64,000 bases of DNA, taken from contig RCTD01000003.1 in the NCBI GenBank assembly GCA_014898415.1, forward strand, positions 1,178,001-1,242,000. The letters are read 5' to 3'. A model generated the notes under the pieces. It did not search any database, was not told the DNA's origin, and saw only the letters and a program-made list of their open reading frames with translations. Positions 1-13,250 of this stretch are shown piece by piece. The first letter of the stretch is position 1. Each line of letters begins with the position of its first letter. Position numbers and translations under genes: made by a program. Source of the DNA: Stromatinia cepivora (lineage: Eukaryota > Ascomycota > Leotiomycetes > Helotiales > Sclerotiniaceae).

Positions 1-142
1 AAAATCAAATGACGCCGAAGATAAAATGAGAATAGAGGAATGAATAGCATACTACTACCCGATCAATTTATAAAGTAAAGTCTTAATACTTCCATCCAAA
101 AGCAGCCAGAAGGCCGCGGCTGCATGATGCCAATATTTACAT
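1..142. other. 3' flank of the GH72 gene
   Basis: This lies downstream of the stop codon of the minus-strand GH72 gene and probably holds its 3' untranslated region. No other coding signal was seen. Confidence 0.5.
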
Positions 143-2001
143 CTACAGCATGACCATACCAGCACCAGTCAATCCAGCAACCACGAGATAGGCACCCAAC
201 TGCAACAAGCCCAAGTCGAAACGTGGAACAATAGTAGCCCCAGCAGCACTTTTCTTGGTTGAGGTAGATGAATGTGATGAGCTGCTTGAAGATCCAGTAC
301 CAGTTGGTGCGCTAGTAACAGTTCCAGTTCCTGCAGTTCCGGCTTGGCTCAAAAGACCAGAGCACGTCGAGCTTTGAGAGCCAGCTTGAGTCTTAGCATT
401 GCCGCTGAAGTCACAGGCAGTGGGTGACTTGCCCTGCCTTTGGTAGTATTGGTCAAAAACGAAAGACAACTGTTGAGCGCCTGTGCACATGGAGTAGGCA
501 CCATAAACTCCAGTGGTAGCGTTCTTTGAAATACCATCACAGGCGGCGCTGTCCAAACCACAAACGTAGTCGAAGAGGTCGGCACTGGAGTTGCCAGAGA
601 TACCGCTGTTGGCAACACAGGATAAGGAAGTGACCATACATTCGCAAAGATCGGCATTTGCGATAGGAGGAAGATTGCTAGATGCAGCCCAAGCGGTACC
701 AGTTGCTGGGCATGCTTGTGCTACTGTGTTGGTAACAGTGTAGGAGGCAGAGTTGGTGGAGCTAGGAGTGGCGGAAGCCAATTGCTTCGAAAGGGCAGTG
801 AAATCTGGAAGCTTGCTGACCGAATTTCCGGAGACGGATACCAGACCTAAATTCGGTTAGATTTTGCTTCGAAACAAATGGATCATATCTCACCATAATC
901 GTTTGCCTCTTGGAAATACATGTAGACGATTCCACCGGACCAGACTTCGGTCATCTGATCACCGTAGATTGCTCCAACCTCAGTGAATTCACGTGGTTGG
1001 ACCACGTTGCAACCATACTCGGCAAAGAATGCAGGCACGGAGTAATTGGCAAATTCGAGCGTTCGTTGATCATATCCTGACTTAGTAAAGGAAGAATCAC
1101 CGCACCACGAGTAGATGTTGTAACCCCAGAAGTCGATGGCAGAATCCGCATCACCACAGTTGAAGTAGTGGGCCAAGTCAATTCGAATGTTGGCATCATC
1201 GTTGGTAGCATAACCAACACCGATGGTACGGTAGTTCTTGGTCTTAATATAAGCCTTCATATCACGGACAGCAGCCTTGACGAAAGCACTGGCGTTAGTG
1301 TTGTTGACATCGTTAGAGACCTCGTTACCGGCAAAGAAACCGAGGACGTTTGTGTACTGAGCCATGGCACTAGAGGACGGAAATGTTAGCAGACGGTCCC
1401 CGATAGCAACAGATGCAGAAGCTCTGGCTTTGACATTGGTGCAGGAGACGGGATATGATAGTCAAATAATTAACAAGTATAAGATATACGTACTCAATAA
1501 CACCAGCATAGGTGGCAAAGAGCTCAGTGTTCCATTCTGGGTCACTTCGATCAATAGAAGATGATGGGTTAGACAGATCTTGGATAACATAGATTCCAGC
1601 GTCGTTAAGCAAGCCCATACAAACGGAGTGATCTAAAGAGGAATTGATAGCGTAGACACGAATGACATTGGTGCCAAGCTCTTGTAGAAGAGGAATATCA
1701 CGCTTGCAGCCAGCTTCGTCTGCAAGAGGATCGCTGAAAGTAGCGCCGGATGTCGTGTTAGCGTTAACGTCTTGTTGATATGCTACACCACGAATGAAGA
1801 ATTCGGTGCCGTTCTCGTAGAAGAAATGGGAGCCCTGGAATATGGATGAGTATTTGAAGTCATTTTAAACAACGTCGGATGGAGGGACCCGTGGCGTACC
1901 TTAATGACGATAGGAGGGAGATCCGCAGCGGCAGCAGACGGCGCGAAAAGAGCACCGGTCAATGCCACAGCAGCAGCTGAAGCAAAGCCAAAGGTCTTCA
2001 T
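143..2001 (-). CDS. GH72 beta-1,3-glucanosyltransferase with X8/CBM43 module, GPI-anchored (Gas/Gel family)
   Basis: This cell-surface enzyme cuts beta-1,3-glucan and rejoins the new end to another chain, lengthening and branching wall glucan. Four exons: 2001-1900, 1834-1494, 1369-894 and 846-143, giving about 540 residues. Introns start GTACGC, GTACGT and GTGAGA and phases close correctly. Residues 1-25 form a signal peptide ([20 protein letters not shown]). Two glutamates in family contexts, FFAGNE (E164) and FFAEYG (E265), match the known acid/base and nucleophile of GH72. A cysteine-rich X8 module starts at about residue 370 (LCECMV). A Ser-rich stretch and a hydrophobic tail (residues ~515-540) indicate GPI attachment. 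The gene is divergent from FKS1, which makes its substrate. The family is certain; the exact paralogue within Gas/Gel is not assigned. Confidence 0.95.
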
Positions 2002-4162
2002 GATGCTAACTGGAATACCAATGTGTGTATGTTATAATGTTGATTTTGGTGACGATAGATGGATGAGAAGTTGTTTTTAATGAAATGATTTTTAAATGTC
2101 CAGTTCCATTCAAAGAGCTAGGTGAAAGGTAAGCAGCAGGGTCGAATCTAATTCCGTCTCAGATAAGTTTTAGGATAGGAAGGAATGAGTGTATTGGTGA
2201 TGTAATAATTCCTCTTCTCTAGCAGCGACTGCACTGCAGATGTCCTGGTTAAAATAAATAAATAAATAAAGAAATAAATTTAACGAATGACTGTTTTCTA
2301 AGTGGTTTGAAATGAATATGGTTTTTGGTGTTGATTTACTTGAAGATTAGAAAAGTGGCAAATGAATGTCAAGAAGTATGGACGTTACGGGATTAACAAT
2401 GTCGCATCAAGGGTGGCAAAGAGATTTGAATTCTATGAATAAATTTAGGGGATACGGGACTCGGGGAGAAATGATTCAATGGTATATATTTGGAGTGGAG
2501 ATGTACGAAGATCGGGTACTAAAGAAAGAAATGTTCCCGTTCATGTTCCCGTTCCTGGTTAAAGAGATTATTAGATTGGTTTGTTTTGGGTGCTTTGGAT
2601 GTTTTGGGTCTCTTAAAGTCTTATTAGTTAGTCAGTCAAGTTATACAAAATTACTTCTGGAAAGGAAAAAAACAAAAACATAGAAAGGAACGAACGTGCC
2701 GATCAATATACGGGCTACAGGCAGTGGAATTTGATCCAATGATATTAGAAGATTTGGTTGGATTTCATGTGAATTTGGAATTCTTGACTAGGTGTTGGAT
2801 ATGATTCGTAAGTTTGTTTTTAATGGATAATGGAATGAATGGAATGAATGGAATGAAATGATATGAAAATAAAATCAAATAAAATCACTGCCACTGCCAC
2901 CAACATCAACATCGACACCAACAACCCAATTCAACTCAACTTAGAACTATACCTATACTCCGTAGATCAGCTGACCAATTCCAGCGATTCATGAGGCATT
3001 TTGAACAAAGTCTGAACATACCCCGTGAAAACCTGACCTGAAACATTATAGCTATTTGCCTGGGATATTGGTTGATCTTAATTTGAATACTTCTGGAAGC
3101 ACAGCCCAACTAAGAAATTAAGGAGTGTTGGATTTGTACCTCTGTAGAAGGTTGTAGCTGGCGTTATTTGGAAATCATTACCCACCAAGAACGAAATTGT
3201 ACGAAATTCATTCACTATGAAAGGCTATATCGCATCTCCCATTCCAAGTTCCAGTAAATCAATCGGCGTGTGCCAGGTTGTAAAGAGCTCGTATCCACGT
3301 ACGTATTCATGTGTGTAATGATCAACGATGCCACTCCTCCCACTCCAAATAACTATAATGCTGCAAGACGGATGTTACACTCTTGTATCACCTCCGAAAG
3401 CAACTCGAGGTCATCCAATTGCCAATATCATTTGCGGCTTTCATCACATGTTATAATCGAGATAAACCCTTCAGTTAAATAACTAACAACTATCTCCTCG
3501 AAATACCTTTTGGTGCACTGCCTTCAAGGATTGGCTGAATCTAATACGAGGAGGCATGCTCAATCCTGATAGGGAATGTTATACACGATTATCAAAAGCC
3601 CATTTGCTGTGAGTTTGGCTGTGCAGCTATTCCCATCGACTTTTCTGATACCGAAAGTTGCACAGTAGCATTATCCAATGATGACCCCCAGATGCATTTC
3701 ATGGCTCATTCGAATCGCCACCCAAAAGTTGAAACATTCTCTGATCTATTTTGGGACAGGTACGAATCAAGAAAAAACTAGCCAGGTCAGTTTTTCTCTT
3801 TTGTTGATGGCTTCACATTACTAGTGAGGGTTAGAAGTTGGAACCGTCGGAAACCCGGGAATCTAACATGAAAAAAATGGACGATAATAGTGGCCAGTAG
3901 TTAGCGACCATGCTTGTTACGTTAGTCTAGGCTAGGAAAAAAATCAGTTACTTCAGTGCCAGGATTTAAAGCACTTCAACGACTGAGAATTCGACAGGGA
4001 ATTCGTCGAAAGATATCGGATTTTAAATCCTATAGGAATCCTATGGTAATTCAAAAGTCCTAATTCAATCCGAGTGTCTGCTGCTTTTGCAAGAAATAAA
4101 CAGACGCAGTACAATTTCAAGGAACCGCTCTATTACTGATTCCCTAAACACCCGAAGCAGCA

Positions 4163-4369
4163 CTATACTCCGTAGATCATACATCCTTTAAGCTTCAAAT
4201 CTTTGATTCCTAGTCCATTTGCAAAAAGCATGCATGCACCGCCTGTTTTTCCCGCTCCCTGTGGCACAATATCCACTTCAGCACTAAGATCAGTTGCCGT
4301 TTTAACCCCCTTTTTACCATTTAGAAGAAGATTATCTCGTGGTTGACCCGTCATCAATGGCTTCACCAC
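4163..4369 (-). other. possible gene relic, short open frame
   Basis: A 68-codon minus-strand frame whose peptide looks protein-like (segments DLSAEVDIVPQGAGKTGG and GLGIKDLKLKGCMIYGV), unlike neighbouring chance frames. I do not recognise the family. It has no clear promoter, splice context or continuation upstream, so a decayed fragment of a larger gene is as likely as a small gene. The last codons overlap a TACTCCGTA motif seen elsewhere in spacers. Confidence 0.2.
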
Positions 4370-5506
4370 CTAGGAGTCTCAAAATTATCCAGTTCATGTA
4401 GATATTCGATGATTGTTATGGCCCGTTGGACAATTCGATAAAGAGAGACAGAATCATTGATATCGAGATGGTCGAGACAGTTTATGACCTGGAATTAAGA
4501 TGAAACTCTCGGAGTAAATATAATTAGAATGATGCAGATAAGAAATTATTATGGATACTTCCCTTCTTGTTAAGGCCAAAATGACAGGGCAAGAGGGGTG
4601 ACGATGCTGTGCCATGATAATCGATAATCCATGACCTCTTCCTCTAGAAATCTGATGGAAGGGCAAGAACATGGCTACCATAGGGCATTGAGATATCCAT
4701 AATGCCTGTGGGTAGAAGAAAGGACAAGCTTTTTGACTTGATTTGGGAAGGAAAAGACGCCATCAAGTAGTCTGATAGAAATGAACAAAGTCCATATTTA
4801 TCTTATCGACATTCTGGAAGGTGTACTAGGTCTAATTACGAACGGGAGAGAAGCTCCAGATATATCCACAGGAGCCCAGGTACCCATGGATTGATTGATG
4901 TGCCCCTGAATTAGCATTTGCCGAACACAACGATGATGATGCACATTAAATTTAATGAATTTAATGAAAAGAAAAAGCACCGAACCTTAAAAGCAGCAAG
5001 TAGCAATACTACTTTGATTTTCTTCCCTGGTACTATCTAGACTCTAGAACTTTCCCCTCCCAATCAAATCAATTGTCAGCATTATCCTCTCCTGAATTTT
5101 CCAATAAACGAGTCAATCCAACTCAAACACAACCAATTCAAAGCTTCCAAGTTCCATTCATCATCCCTAGCTCAATGCAATTCTTCTGAACATCTATATT
5201 TATTCTAGAATAAATCTAAACTTAATGAGGCAGCATTCTTGACTCCCTTCATTCCCCAAGATTATCTCAATAATGCTTCTGTAGACCCAACATTTGAATC
5301 AGATGGGCCAGTTGAAAGCCTGAAGCTACCACATAGAAACAGCACACCCAAGTCAGGCCTCTTTCTATTTCTCACTACGGTATTGTAATGTCATTTTCCC
5401 TCTTCCCCGAAGCTAGATTTCGACTTTCACTGTTGTCTATTTGGGCTTGTCTTGTAGATCCACTTAATTCATATCTCATTATTGACGAAAACAACCTCTC
5501 TTTCCA

Positions 5507-5526
5507 CCCCCCCCCCCCCCCCCCCC
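5507..5526 (+). repeat. homopolymer run of 20 C
   Basis: Twenty consecutive C bases lie about 0.94 kb upstream of the FKS1 start codon, in the pyrimidine-rich upstream region. Such a tract is prone to length change and to sequencing error, so its exact length should be treated with caution. Confidence 0.9.
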
Positions 5527-6464
5527 ATCCCGAAAAATAAAAACTATCACCCCGTTTTAGTGCCAAGTTGATTTATAACGAACCTAAATCGAGTTTCCTT
5601 ACTATTAAGTTAACTTACCTACTCTAAATCCTTCTTTCTCCTCTTTCACAACTTTTTCACTCTCTTCTCTTCTCCGCCCCGATCTCTCATTCTTGGGAAA
5701 GATCAAACATAGACAAAATATACCAACATCTTTGAAATAGAATCTCAGGAAAGGAGGTTCTTTTCTCAGAGTGGTTTTCATTTTTCATTCTTGTTTATTA
5801 CTTGTTAAGTAAACTGGATATTGTCACTTCAACATTCGTTCTCAGCACTATCTTTCCCCCGTCTAACACGACAGTAATCAAATTAGTTCGAGTTTCGTAG
5901 GAAGGACAACCAGCCAACCCTAACAAATCAACAATACCAAAGCAGCAGCGAACAATCACTGAAAATAAAAAGGGAAAAAAGAGAATTTCACCACATTTGC
6001 TTCCTTCTCAAAATCATCAACATATTACTTTACTTTTAATTGAAAAGTCACTCTTTACAGCTCATTCGACTTTCTCGAGAAAAAACTTTATTTTCGAAAA
6101 GGCCAGGTTCTTGTAGCCTCATTTGTTCGATTCGTCCCCACGAAAGGTTCCCAGCTCAGACGAACCATTTGCCTTTCTTAATTTACACTACGGCCATCAA
6201 TTGTGACCGCATCTCAAGCATTTTGCCCAGCACGTTTTCAATTCAAGGACTTCACCGGAATCATTCACTCTTCCAATGTGCCTTTAATTTGTGAGTTTTT
6301 AATCCATTCTCATTTATTCACCTACAATTGTCACACGCCAGCCACGGCGGTCGGACAGGGCGGAGTGAAGTAGATACTTCTTACGCGCCCAGTTCATCTG
6401 TGATAAACCATTCAGATCTCAATGTTAACATTCCATCTGTCAGTAAATAATCTAGAACGCAATC

Positions 6465-9400
6465 ATGTCGGGACACCCACCACAACAAGGTGGTCAATAC
6501 GACGAAGGCTACGGCCATCAGCCGGGCAATACCGATTCTTATTATCAGGATGAGCACGGAGGTCAACAATATTATGACAATAATGGTGGCTACGAACAGG
6601 GCCACGGGGGTCAGCAGCAGCAAGGGGCTGAAGGATACTATGATGAATCGTAAGTGGCTTGAATATTGTCTGGATGGATTAAAAGCTGACTGCAGTTTAC
6701 AGAGGCTACTACAATGCTGATGCCAACAATCCATATCAACAAGAGGGAGGGTACTACGAAGGTGGCGATCAGCACCAAGGCCAATATCAAGATGAATACT
6801 ACAACGACCAGTACTATGATCAGGGGGGCGCAGCAGGCGGTGAAGCACCCCAAGGTAAGCGTCGAGGCGATTCAGAAGAGGATTCCGAGACCTTCAGCGA
6901 CTTTACCATGAGATCAGATATGGCTCGAGCCACCGACATGGATTACTATGGACGCGGTGATGAGAGATACAATAGCTACAATGAGAGTCAAATGGGTGGC
7001 CGTGGTTACAGACCACCATCTTCGCAGGTTTCATATGGTGGTAATAGATCCTCCGGAGCATCAACGCCAAATTACGGAATGGACTACAACAACGTTCTTC
7101 CAGCCGGACAGCGATCTAAGGAGCCATATCCTGCCTGGACCTCCGACGCTCAAATTCCTCTGTCAAAAGAAGAAGTTGAGGACATTTTCCTGGATTTGAC
7201 AGCCAAGTTTGGTTTCCAGCGTGATAGCATGAGAAACGTTTACGATCACTTGATGACTCTGCTCGATTCGAGAGCTTCGCGTATGACTCCAAATCAAGCC
7301 CTTCTGTCACTCCACGCAGATTATATTGGTGGTGACAATGCAAACTACCGAAAATGGTATTTTGCTGCTCATCTCGATTTGGATGATGCGGTGGGATTCG
7401 CCAACATGAAACTTGGCAAAGGAGATCGTCGTACTCGCAAAGCCCGCAAAGCAGCCAAGGCAGCATCAGCAGATCCTCAAAACGAGGCGCAAACCCTCGA
7501 GCAAATGGAGGGCGATAACAGTCTCGAAGCTGCAGAGTACAGATGGAAGACTCGTATGAACCGAATGTCCCAACATGACCGAGTTCGTCAATTGGCTCTC
7601 TACCTTCTCTGTTGGGGTGAAGCCAACCAGGTTCGATTCATGCCCGAAGTTCTCTGCTTCATTTTCAAATGTGCAGATGACTACCTCAACTCGCCTGCCT
7701 GCCAAAACTTGGTTGAACCAGTGGAGGAATTCACGTTCCTCAACAACGTTATAACGCCTCTTTACCAATACTGCAGAGATCAAGGATATGAAATTCAAGA
7801 CGGCAAGTATGTTCGTCGAGAACGGGATCACAATGAGATTATCGGATATGATGATTGCAACCAATTGTTTTGGTACCCCGAAGGTATCGAGAGAATCGTC
7901 ATGGAAGATAAGTCTCGCTTGGTGGATCTCCCTACTGCGGAACGTTACCTCAAACTCAAGGATGTCAACTGGAACAAAGTCTTTTTCAAAACGTATCGCG
8001 AAACTCGTTCTTGGTTTCACATGTTGGTCAACTTCAATCGTATCTGGGTTATCCATATCAGTGCCTTTTGGTTCTTTACTGCTAAGAATTCGCCAACCCT
8101 CCTGGAAAAGAATTATCAACAACAGTTGAACAATCAGCCTCCTGCCTCTGCGCAGTGGTCTGCAGTTGCTTTGGGTGGTGCAGTTGCAAGTCTTATCATG
8201 GTCATAGCTACAATTTGTGAATGGTCCTACGTTCCTCGTCGATGGGCAGGTGCTCAACATTTGACCAAGAAATTGTTGTTCCTCATCGCTGTTCTCATTC
8301 TCAATGTCGCTCCCAGTGTTTACATTTTCATCATCCCCAACACACAAGATACGAAGATTGCCTTGATTTTGGGCATTGTCCAATTCTTCATCGCCCTGGT
8401 CACATACTTCTTCTTCTCGATTATGCCCATGGGAGGGTTGTTTGGTAGTTACTTGACCAGAAACTCCAGACAGTACGTTGCTAGTCAGACCTTTACTGCC
8501 AGCTATCCCCGTCTGACTGGTAATGATATGTGGATGTCTTACGGTCTCTGGATCACTGTCTTCGGGGCTAAACTTGCCGAATCCTACGTCTTCTTGACCT
8601 TGTCCTTCCGTGATCCTATCAGATACTTGGACAGCATGGAGATCTCTTACTGTGCTGGTGATGCTCTTTTTGGCGATGTTCTCTGCAAACTGCAGCCCAA
8701 GATTCTCCTTGGTCTAATGTTCGTCACCGATCTTACGTTGTTCTTCTTGGATACTTTCATGTGGTACATTATCATGAACACTATCTACTCAGTCGCTCGA
8801 TCCTTCTACCTTGGTGTTTCCATCTGGACACCATGGAGAAATATCTTCTCGCGTCTGCCGAAGCGTATCTATTCCAAGGTCCTCGCCACGACTGACATGG
8901 AAATCAAGTATAAACCAAAAGTCCTCATCTCTCAAATCTGGAACGCCATTGTTATTTCCATGTACAGAGAGCATCTCCTTGCTATCGACCACGTTCAGAA
9001 GCTTCTCTACCATCAAGTTCCTTCCGAACAAGAAGGTAAGAGAACTCTTCGAGCGCCAACCTTCTTCGTCTCACAAGAGGATCACTCTTTCAAGACCGAG
9101 TTTTTCCCAAACCAGAGTGAGGCCGAGCGTCGTATCTCTTTCTTCGCTCAATCTTTGTCAACCCCTATTCCAGAACCACTACCAGTCGACAACATGCCGA
9201 CTTTCACTGTCATGATTCCGCATTACGGAGAGAAGATTTTGTTCTCCCTGCGTGAAATCATTCGTGAAGACGAGCCATACTCCCGCGTTACTATGCTTGA
9301 GTACTTGAAGCAATTGCACCCTCACGAGTGGGATTGCTTCGTGAAGGATACCAAAATTCTTGCAGACGAGACCTCACAATTTAATGGCGATTACGAAAAG

Positions 9401-12374
9401 GATGAGAAGAATACTGCCAAAAGCAAGATTGATGATCTTCCCTTCTACTGCATAGGTTTCAAGTCGGCCGCTCCCGAGTACACTCTTCGCACACGTATCT
9501 GGGCCTCTTTGAGAGCACAAACTCTTTACCGCACAATCTCTGGTTTCATGAACTATAGTCGTGCTATTAAACTTCTATATCGTGTTGAGAATCCTGAAGT
9601 CGTTCAAATGTTTGGTGGCAACTCGGACAAGCTTGAACGCGAACTTGAGCGTATGGCCCGTCGCAAGTTTAAGCTTTGTGTTTCTATGCAACGTTATGCC
9701 AAATTCAAGAAAGAGGAGATGGAAAACACCGAATTTCTTCTCCGTGCCTACCCGGATCTCCAAATCGCTTACCTGGATGAAGAAGCTCCTCTCGCCGAAG
9801 GCGAAGAGCCACGTCTCTACTCCGCTCTCATTGATGGTCACTCCGAAATTATGGAAAATGGAATGCGCAGACCCAAGTTCCGCATTCAACTTTCTGGTAA
9901 CCCAATTCTTGGTGATGGAAAATCTGACAACCAAAACCATGCCATTATCTTTTATCGCGGCGAGTATATTCAACTTATTGATGCCAATCAAGACAACTAC
10001 TTGGAAGAATGCTTGAAGATTCGAAGTGTTTTGGCCGAGTTCGAGGAAATGACAACTGAAAATGTCTCTCCCTACACTCCTGGTGTCTCCAACCCTAAGG
10101 TCGCCCCGGTTGCTATTCTTGGTGCCCGTGAATACATTTTCTCTGAGAATATTGGTATTTTGGGAGATGTCGCTGCCGGAAAGGAACAAACATTCGGTAC
10201 ACTCTTCGCACGTACTCTAGCTGCCATTGGTGGCAAGCTTCATTATGGACATCCTGATTTCTTGAACGGTATCTTCATGACCACGAGAGGTGGTGTTTCC
10301 AAAGCTCAGAAGGGTCTTCATCTTAACGAGGATATTTACGCTGGTATGACTGCACTTCTTCGTGGAGGTCGCATCAAGCATTGCGAGTACTACCAGTGTG
10401 GTAAAGGTCGTGATCTTGGTTTTGGTTCGATTCTCAACTTCACTACAAAGATTGGAACTGGTATGGGTGAGCAAATGCTTTCACGAGAGTATTATTACCT
10501 TGGTACTCAACTTCCTATTGATCGTTTCTTGTCCTTCTACTACGCTCATCCTGGTTTCCATTTGAACAACATGTTCATTATGTTGTCTGTCAACTTGTTC
10601 ATGATCTGCTTGATCAATTTAGGAGCCCTCAAGAACCAGGTCATCGAGTGTACATACAACGTCAACGTCCCTATTACCGATCCACTCTACCCAACTGGTT
10701 GTGCAAACATCATTCCTATTACGAACTGGGTTTATCGTTGCGTCATCTCCATTTTCATCGTGTTCTTCATTTCCTTCGTACCCTTGACAGTACAGGAATT
10801 GACAGAACGTGGTTTCTGGCGTGCGGCTACCCGTCTCGGAAAGCAATTCAGTTCTTTGTCACCTTTCTTCGAAGTTTTCGTCTGTCAAATTTATGCGAAC
10901 GCTGTCCAGCAAGATCTTTCGTTCGGTGGTGCCCGATATATCGGAACGGGTCGTGGTTTCGCTACTGCTCGTATTCCCTTCGGTATTCTCTTCTCTCGAT
11001 TCGCTGGTCCATCGATTTATCTCGGAGCTAGATTACTTATGATGTTGTTATTCGCAACCATCACCGTCTGGCAAGCTGCGTTGGTATACTTCTGGGTTAC
11101 TCTCCTTGCTTTGTGCATTTCTCCATTCTTGTATAATCCTCATCAATTTGCCTGGAACGATTTCTTCATTGACTACAGAGACTATCTCAGGTGGTTGTCT
11201 CGCGGAAATTCTCGTTCTCACGCATCGAGTTGGATTGCTTTCTGCCGTCTCTCTCGTACCAGAATTACAGGTTATAAACGCAAGATTCTTGGAGACCCAT
11301 CGGCCAAGATGTCTGGCGACACTGCCCGTGCCACATTCTCCAATCTTTTCTTCGGGGAAATCGTCGGACCGCTCATGATCGTTGCTCTCACTTTGATTCC
11401 ATATCTCTACATTAACGCCCAAACTGGTGTCATTCCAAGCATCAACGATGGCACCCAAACTGTAGCCACGAACGCCTTGATTCGTGTTGGCATTGTAGCC
11501 TTGGCTCCTATTGCAGTCAACGCAGGTGTCCTGGCTGTGATGTTTAGTATGGCTTGTTGTATGGGACCCCTCCTTGGCATGTGTTGCAAGAAATTCGGAT
11601 CCGTTCTCGCCGCTATTGCACATGCTCTCGCCGTTGTCTTCTGCCTGGTATTCTTCGAAGTCATGTTCTTCTTGGAAGGATTTGACTTCGCCAAGACTTT
11701 GTTGGGAATGATTGCATCCGCCGCCATTCAAAGATTTGTCTACAAGCTCATTATCAGTTTAGCACTGACCAGAGAATTGAAGACGGACACGTCCAATATT
11801 GCTTTCTGGACGGGTAAATGGTATTCCATGGGTTGGCACTCGGTTTCCCAACCTGGTCGTGAATTTCTTTGTAAGATCACTGAGCTTGGAATGTTTGCTG
11901 GTGACTTTGTTCTTGGTCACCTCCTTCTCTTCATCATGCTTCCCGTCATCGCCATACCTCAAATTGACAAGCTTCATTCTGTGATGCTCTTCTGGCTTCG
12001 TCCCAGGTATGTTTATTCCTCTTTTCATCTAAACATAGATTATGTGCTAACTTTCTTCCAGCCGACAAATTCGTCCTCCAATCTACTCGTTGAAGCAATC
12101 CAAGTTACGAAAGAGACGTGTCTGGCGGTATGCCGTCATATATTTTGCTCTGTTTGTCGTCTTCCTCGCATTGCTTGTGGGCCCACTTGTTGTTGGCAAG
12201 AAGATTTTGACCCCCAGCTTGACAAAAAATATTCCAAAACAGCTCTTCCAGCCTATCGGTCAGAACAACAACGACACGAGAGGCTACAACCAGACCGGTA
12301 CTGGTTGCGTGACATGCTCCACAGCCTCTGCCACTTCAACTAAGACTGCTGCTGCCAAGATTCGATTGTTTTAA
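6465..12374 (+). CDS. FKS1: 1,3-beta-glucan synthase catalytic subunit FKS1 (GT48)
   Basis: Integral plasma-membrane enzyme that polymerises UDP-glucose into beta-1,3-glucan; Rho1 is its known regulatory partner and echinocandins its inhibitors. Three exons: 6465-6649, 6703-12006 and 12062-12374, giving about 1933 residues, normal for the family. The N terminus is Gly/Gln/Tyr-rich and disordered. Conserved FKS blocks follow (for example [10 protein letters not shown] and [13 protein letters not shown]), then a first group of membrane spans (~residues 470-750), a large cytosolic catalytic region and a second span group. Resistance hot spot 1 reads FLTLSFRDP (residues 692-700) and hot spot 2 reads DYLRWLSR (1555-1562); both look wild type. 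The first intron splits a Ser codon and the last splits another Ser codon. A long pyrimidine-rich leader precedes the start. Confidence 0.98.
8591..8617 (+). other. FKS1: FKS1 echinocandin hot spot 1
   Basis: Encodes FLTLSFRDP. The Phe and Ser residues most often altered in resistant Candida and Aspergillus isolates are both present, so no known resistance substitution is visible here. Confidence 0.9.
11180..11203 (+). other. FKS1: FKS1 echinocandin hot spot 2
   Basis: Encodes DYLRWLSR, the mould form of hot spot 2. No substitution of the kind tied to resistance is evident. Confidence 0.8.
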
Positions 12375-13250
12375 ACCTCGGCATTGTATAGATGGCTCCT
12401 GGGGCTGTAATATAGAATGGGATGGTATGCAGTACATTAAAATGATCTTTGGAATGGATGCGTGGCCATCGTCACTACACGGGGTGTTTTTCAAATTTGA
12501 GTTTGGGTGTTTGCATGGTGAACGGCTTTAGATATTTGTTTTCCGTTTTCTTTTTCCTCCTTTACTGTTCCATAATGACCCGAATGCAATACTGGATGCT
12601 CAGGCTTCGACCACCCGGCGTCTAAATTACGGCTGTAACATGTCCTACAGCGCGAAGATAATAGAGAGTCTTTACAATGAATATGAGTAAATTTTTGGTT
12701 ATCCGATATCTTATAATGATTGACCACTTTGAACACTGTGACCCGAATTTCGACTTGTTCATGCAATGAATGATAATTTTGATCTATTTGAGCGAAACGA
12801 GTGAAATCTGATTGCCTCCTTTTTCCCTTTTAGAAAATACAACACAGTAGCATGAATTTCATTAGCTTATTAATTTCCCCATATCTAATTTTTTATTCAA
12901 ATCATAAACCACAACCCATTTTAATCATTTCTCCTACAGAGTCAATGATATACATATAATTCCTGAAGATAGTACACTAATATCTTTCATTTGTTACATC
13001 TACACGATTAGTACTACTGTATTATTTCAAGGCAGCCTGTGCCACTTCACTCGTCGGACACTTGATTACGCGACCCCGGCAACAAGTCGCGATAACCAAA
13101 TCCATCCTTAAAACAAACCAGCACTTTTCTATTGCAGTACGAGCGGAAGCGGGAGCTTTTTCTACCAATCGCTCATTTTACCCAATACCTGATTCTCTTC
13201 TTTCATTTCACAACATTCCGATTGCTCTCTGTGCTCTCGTGTTTGTCAAT
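12375..13250. other. intergenic spacer FKS1-LCB1
   Basis: Contains the presumed FKS1 3' untranslated region and the LCB1 promoter. Both genes run on the plus strand. No other gene, repeat or RNA was recognised. The frame of LCB1 stays open upstream to 13062, but that stretch does not resemble the protein family. Confidence 0.5.

Larger units (their letters stand above)
2002..6464. other. 4.5-kb divergent intergenic region between GH72 and FKS1
   Basis: No convincing gene is seen. The region should contain both promoters. It holds a TGGAATGAA-type tandem repeat near 2830-2857, two copies of a CTATACTCCGTAGATCA block (2954 and 4164), a short minus-strand open frame of uncertain nature (4163-4369), a 20-base C run (5507-5526) and, from about 5560, a pyrimidine-rich stretch. 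That stretch is typical of filamentous fungal core promoters and leaders and runs into the FKS1 start. Several small open frames have no protein-like composition. Confidence 0.6.

Noticed and set aside
2366..2683. 105-codon frame upstream of GH72
   Set aside because: Low-complexity tail, no splice or promoter support, no recognised family.
6381..6848. 155-codon minus-strand frame over the FKS1 start
   Set aside because: It is antisense to exon 1, an intron and exon 2 of FKS1; composition follows the Gly/Gln/Tyr codons of the other strand.
7466..8383. 305-codon minus-strand open frame inside FKS1
   Set aside because: It is antisense to a strongly conserved coding exon and lacks any family features.
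11048..11731. 227-codon minus-strand frame inside FKS1
   Set aside because: Shadow of the FKS1 coding strand.
13062..13250. Longer N terminus for LCB1 from ATG 13062
   Set aside because: The extra 63 residues do not look like the family, and the MDLQDIQSY start is better placed before the membrane span.
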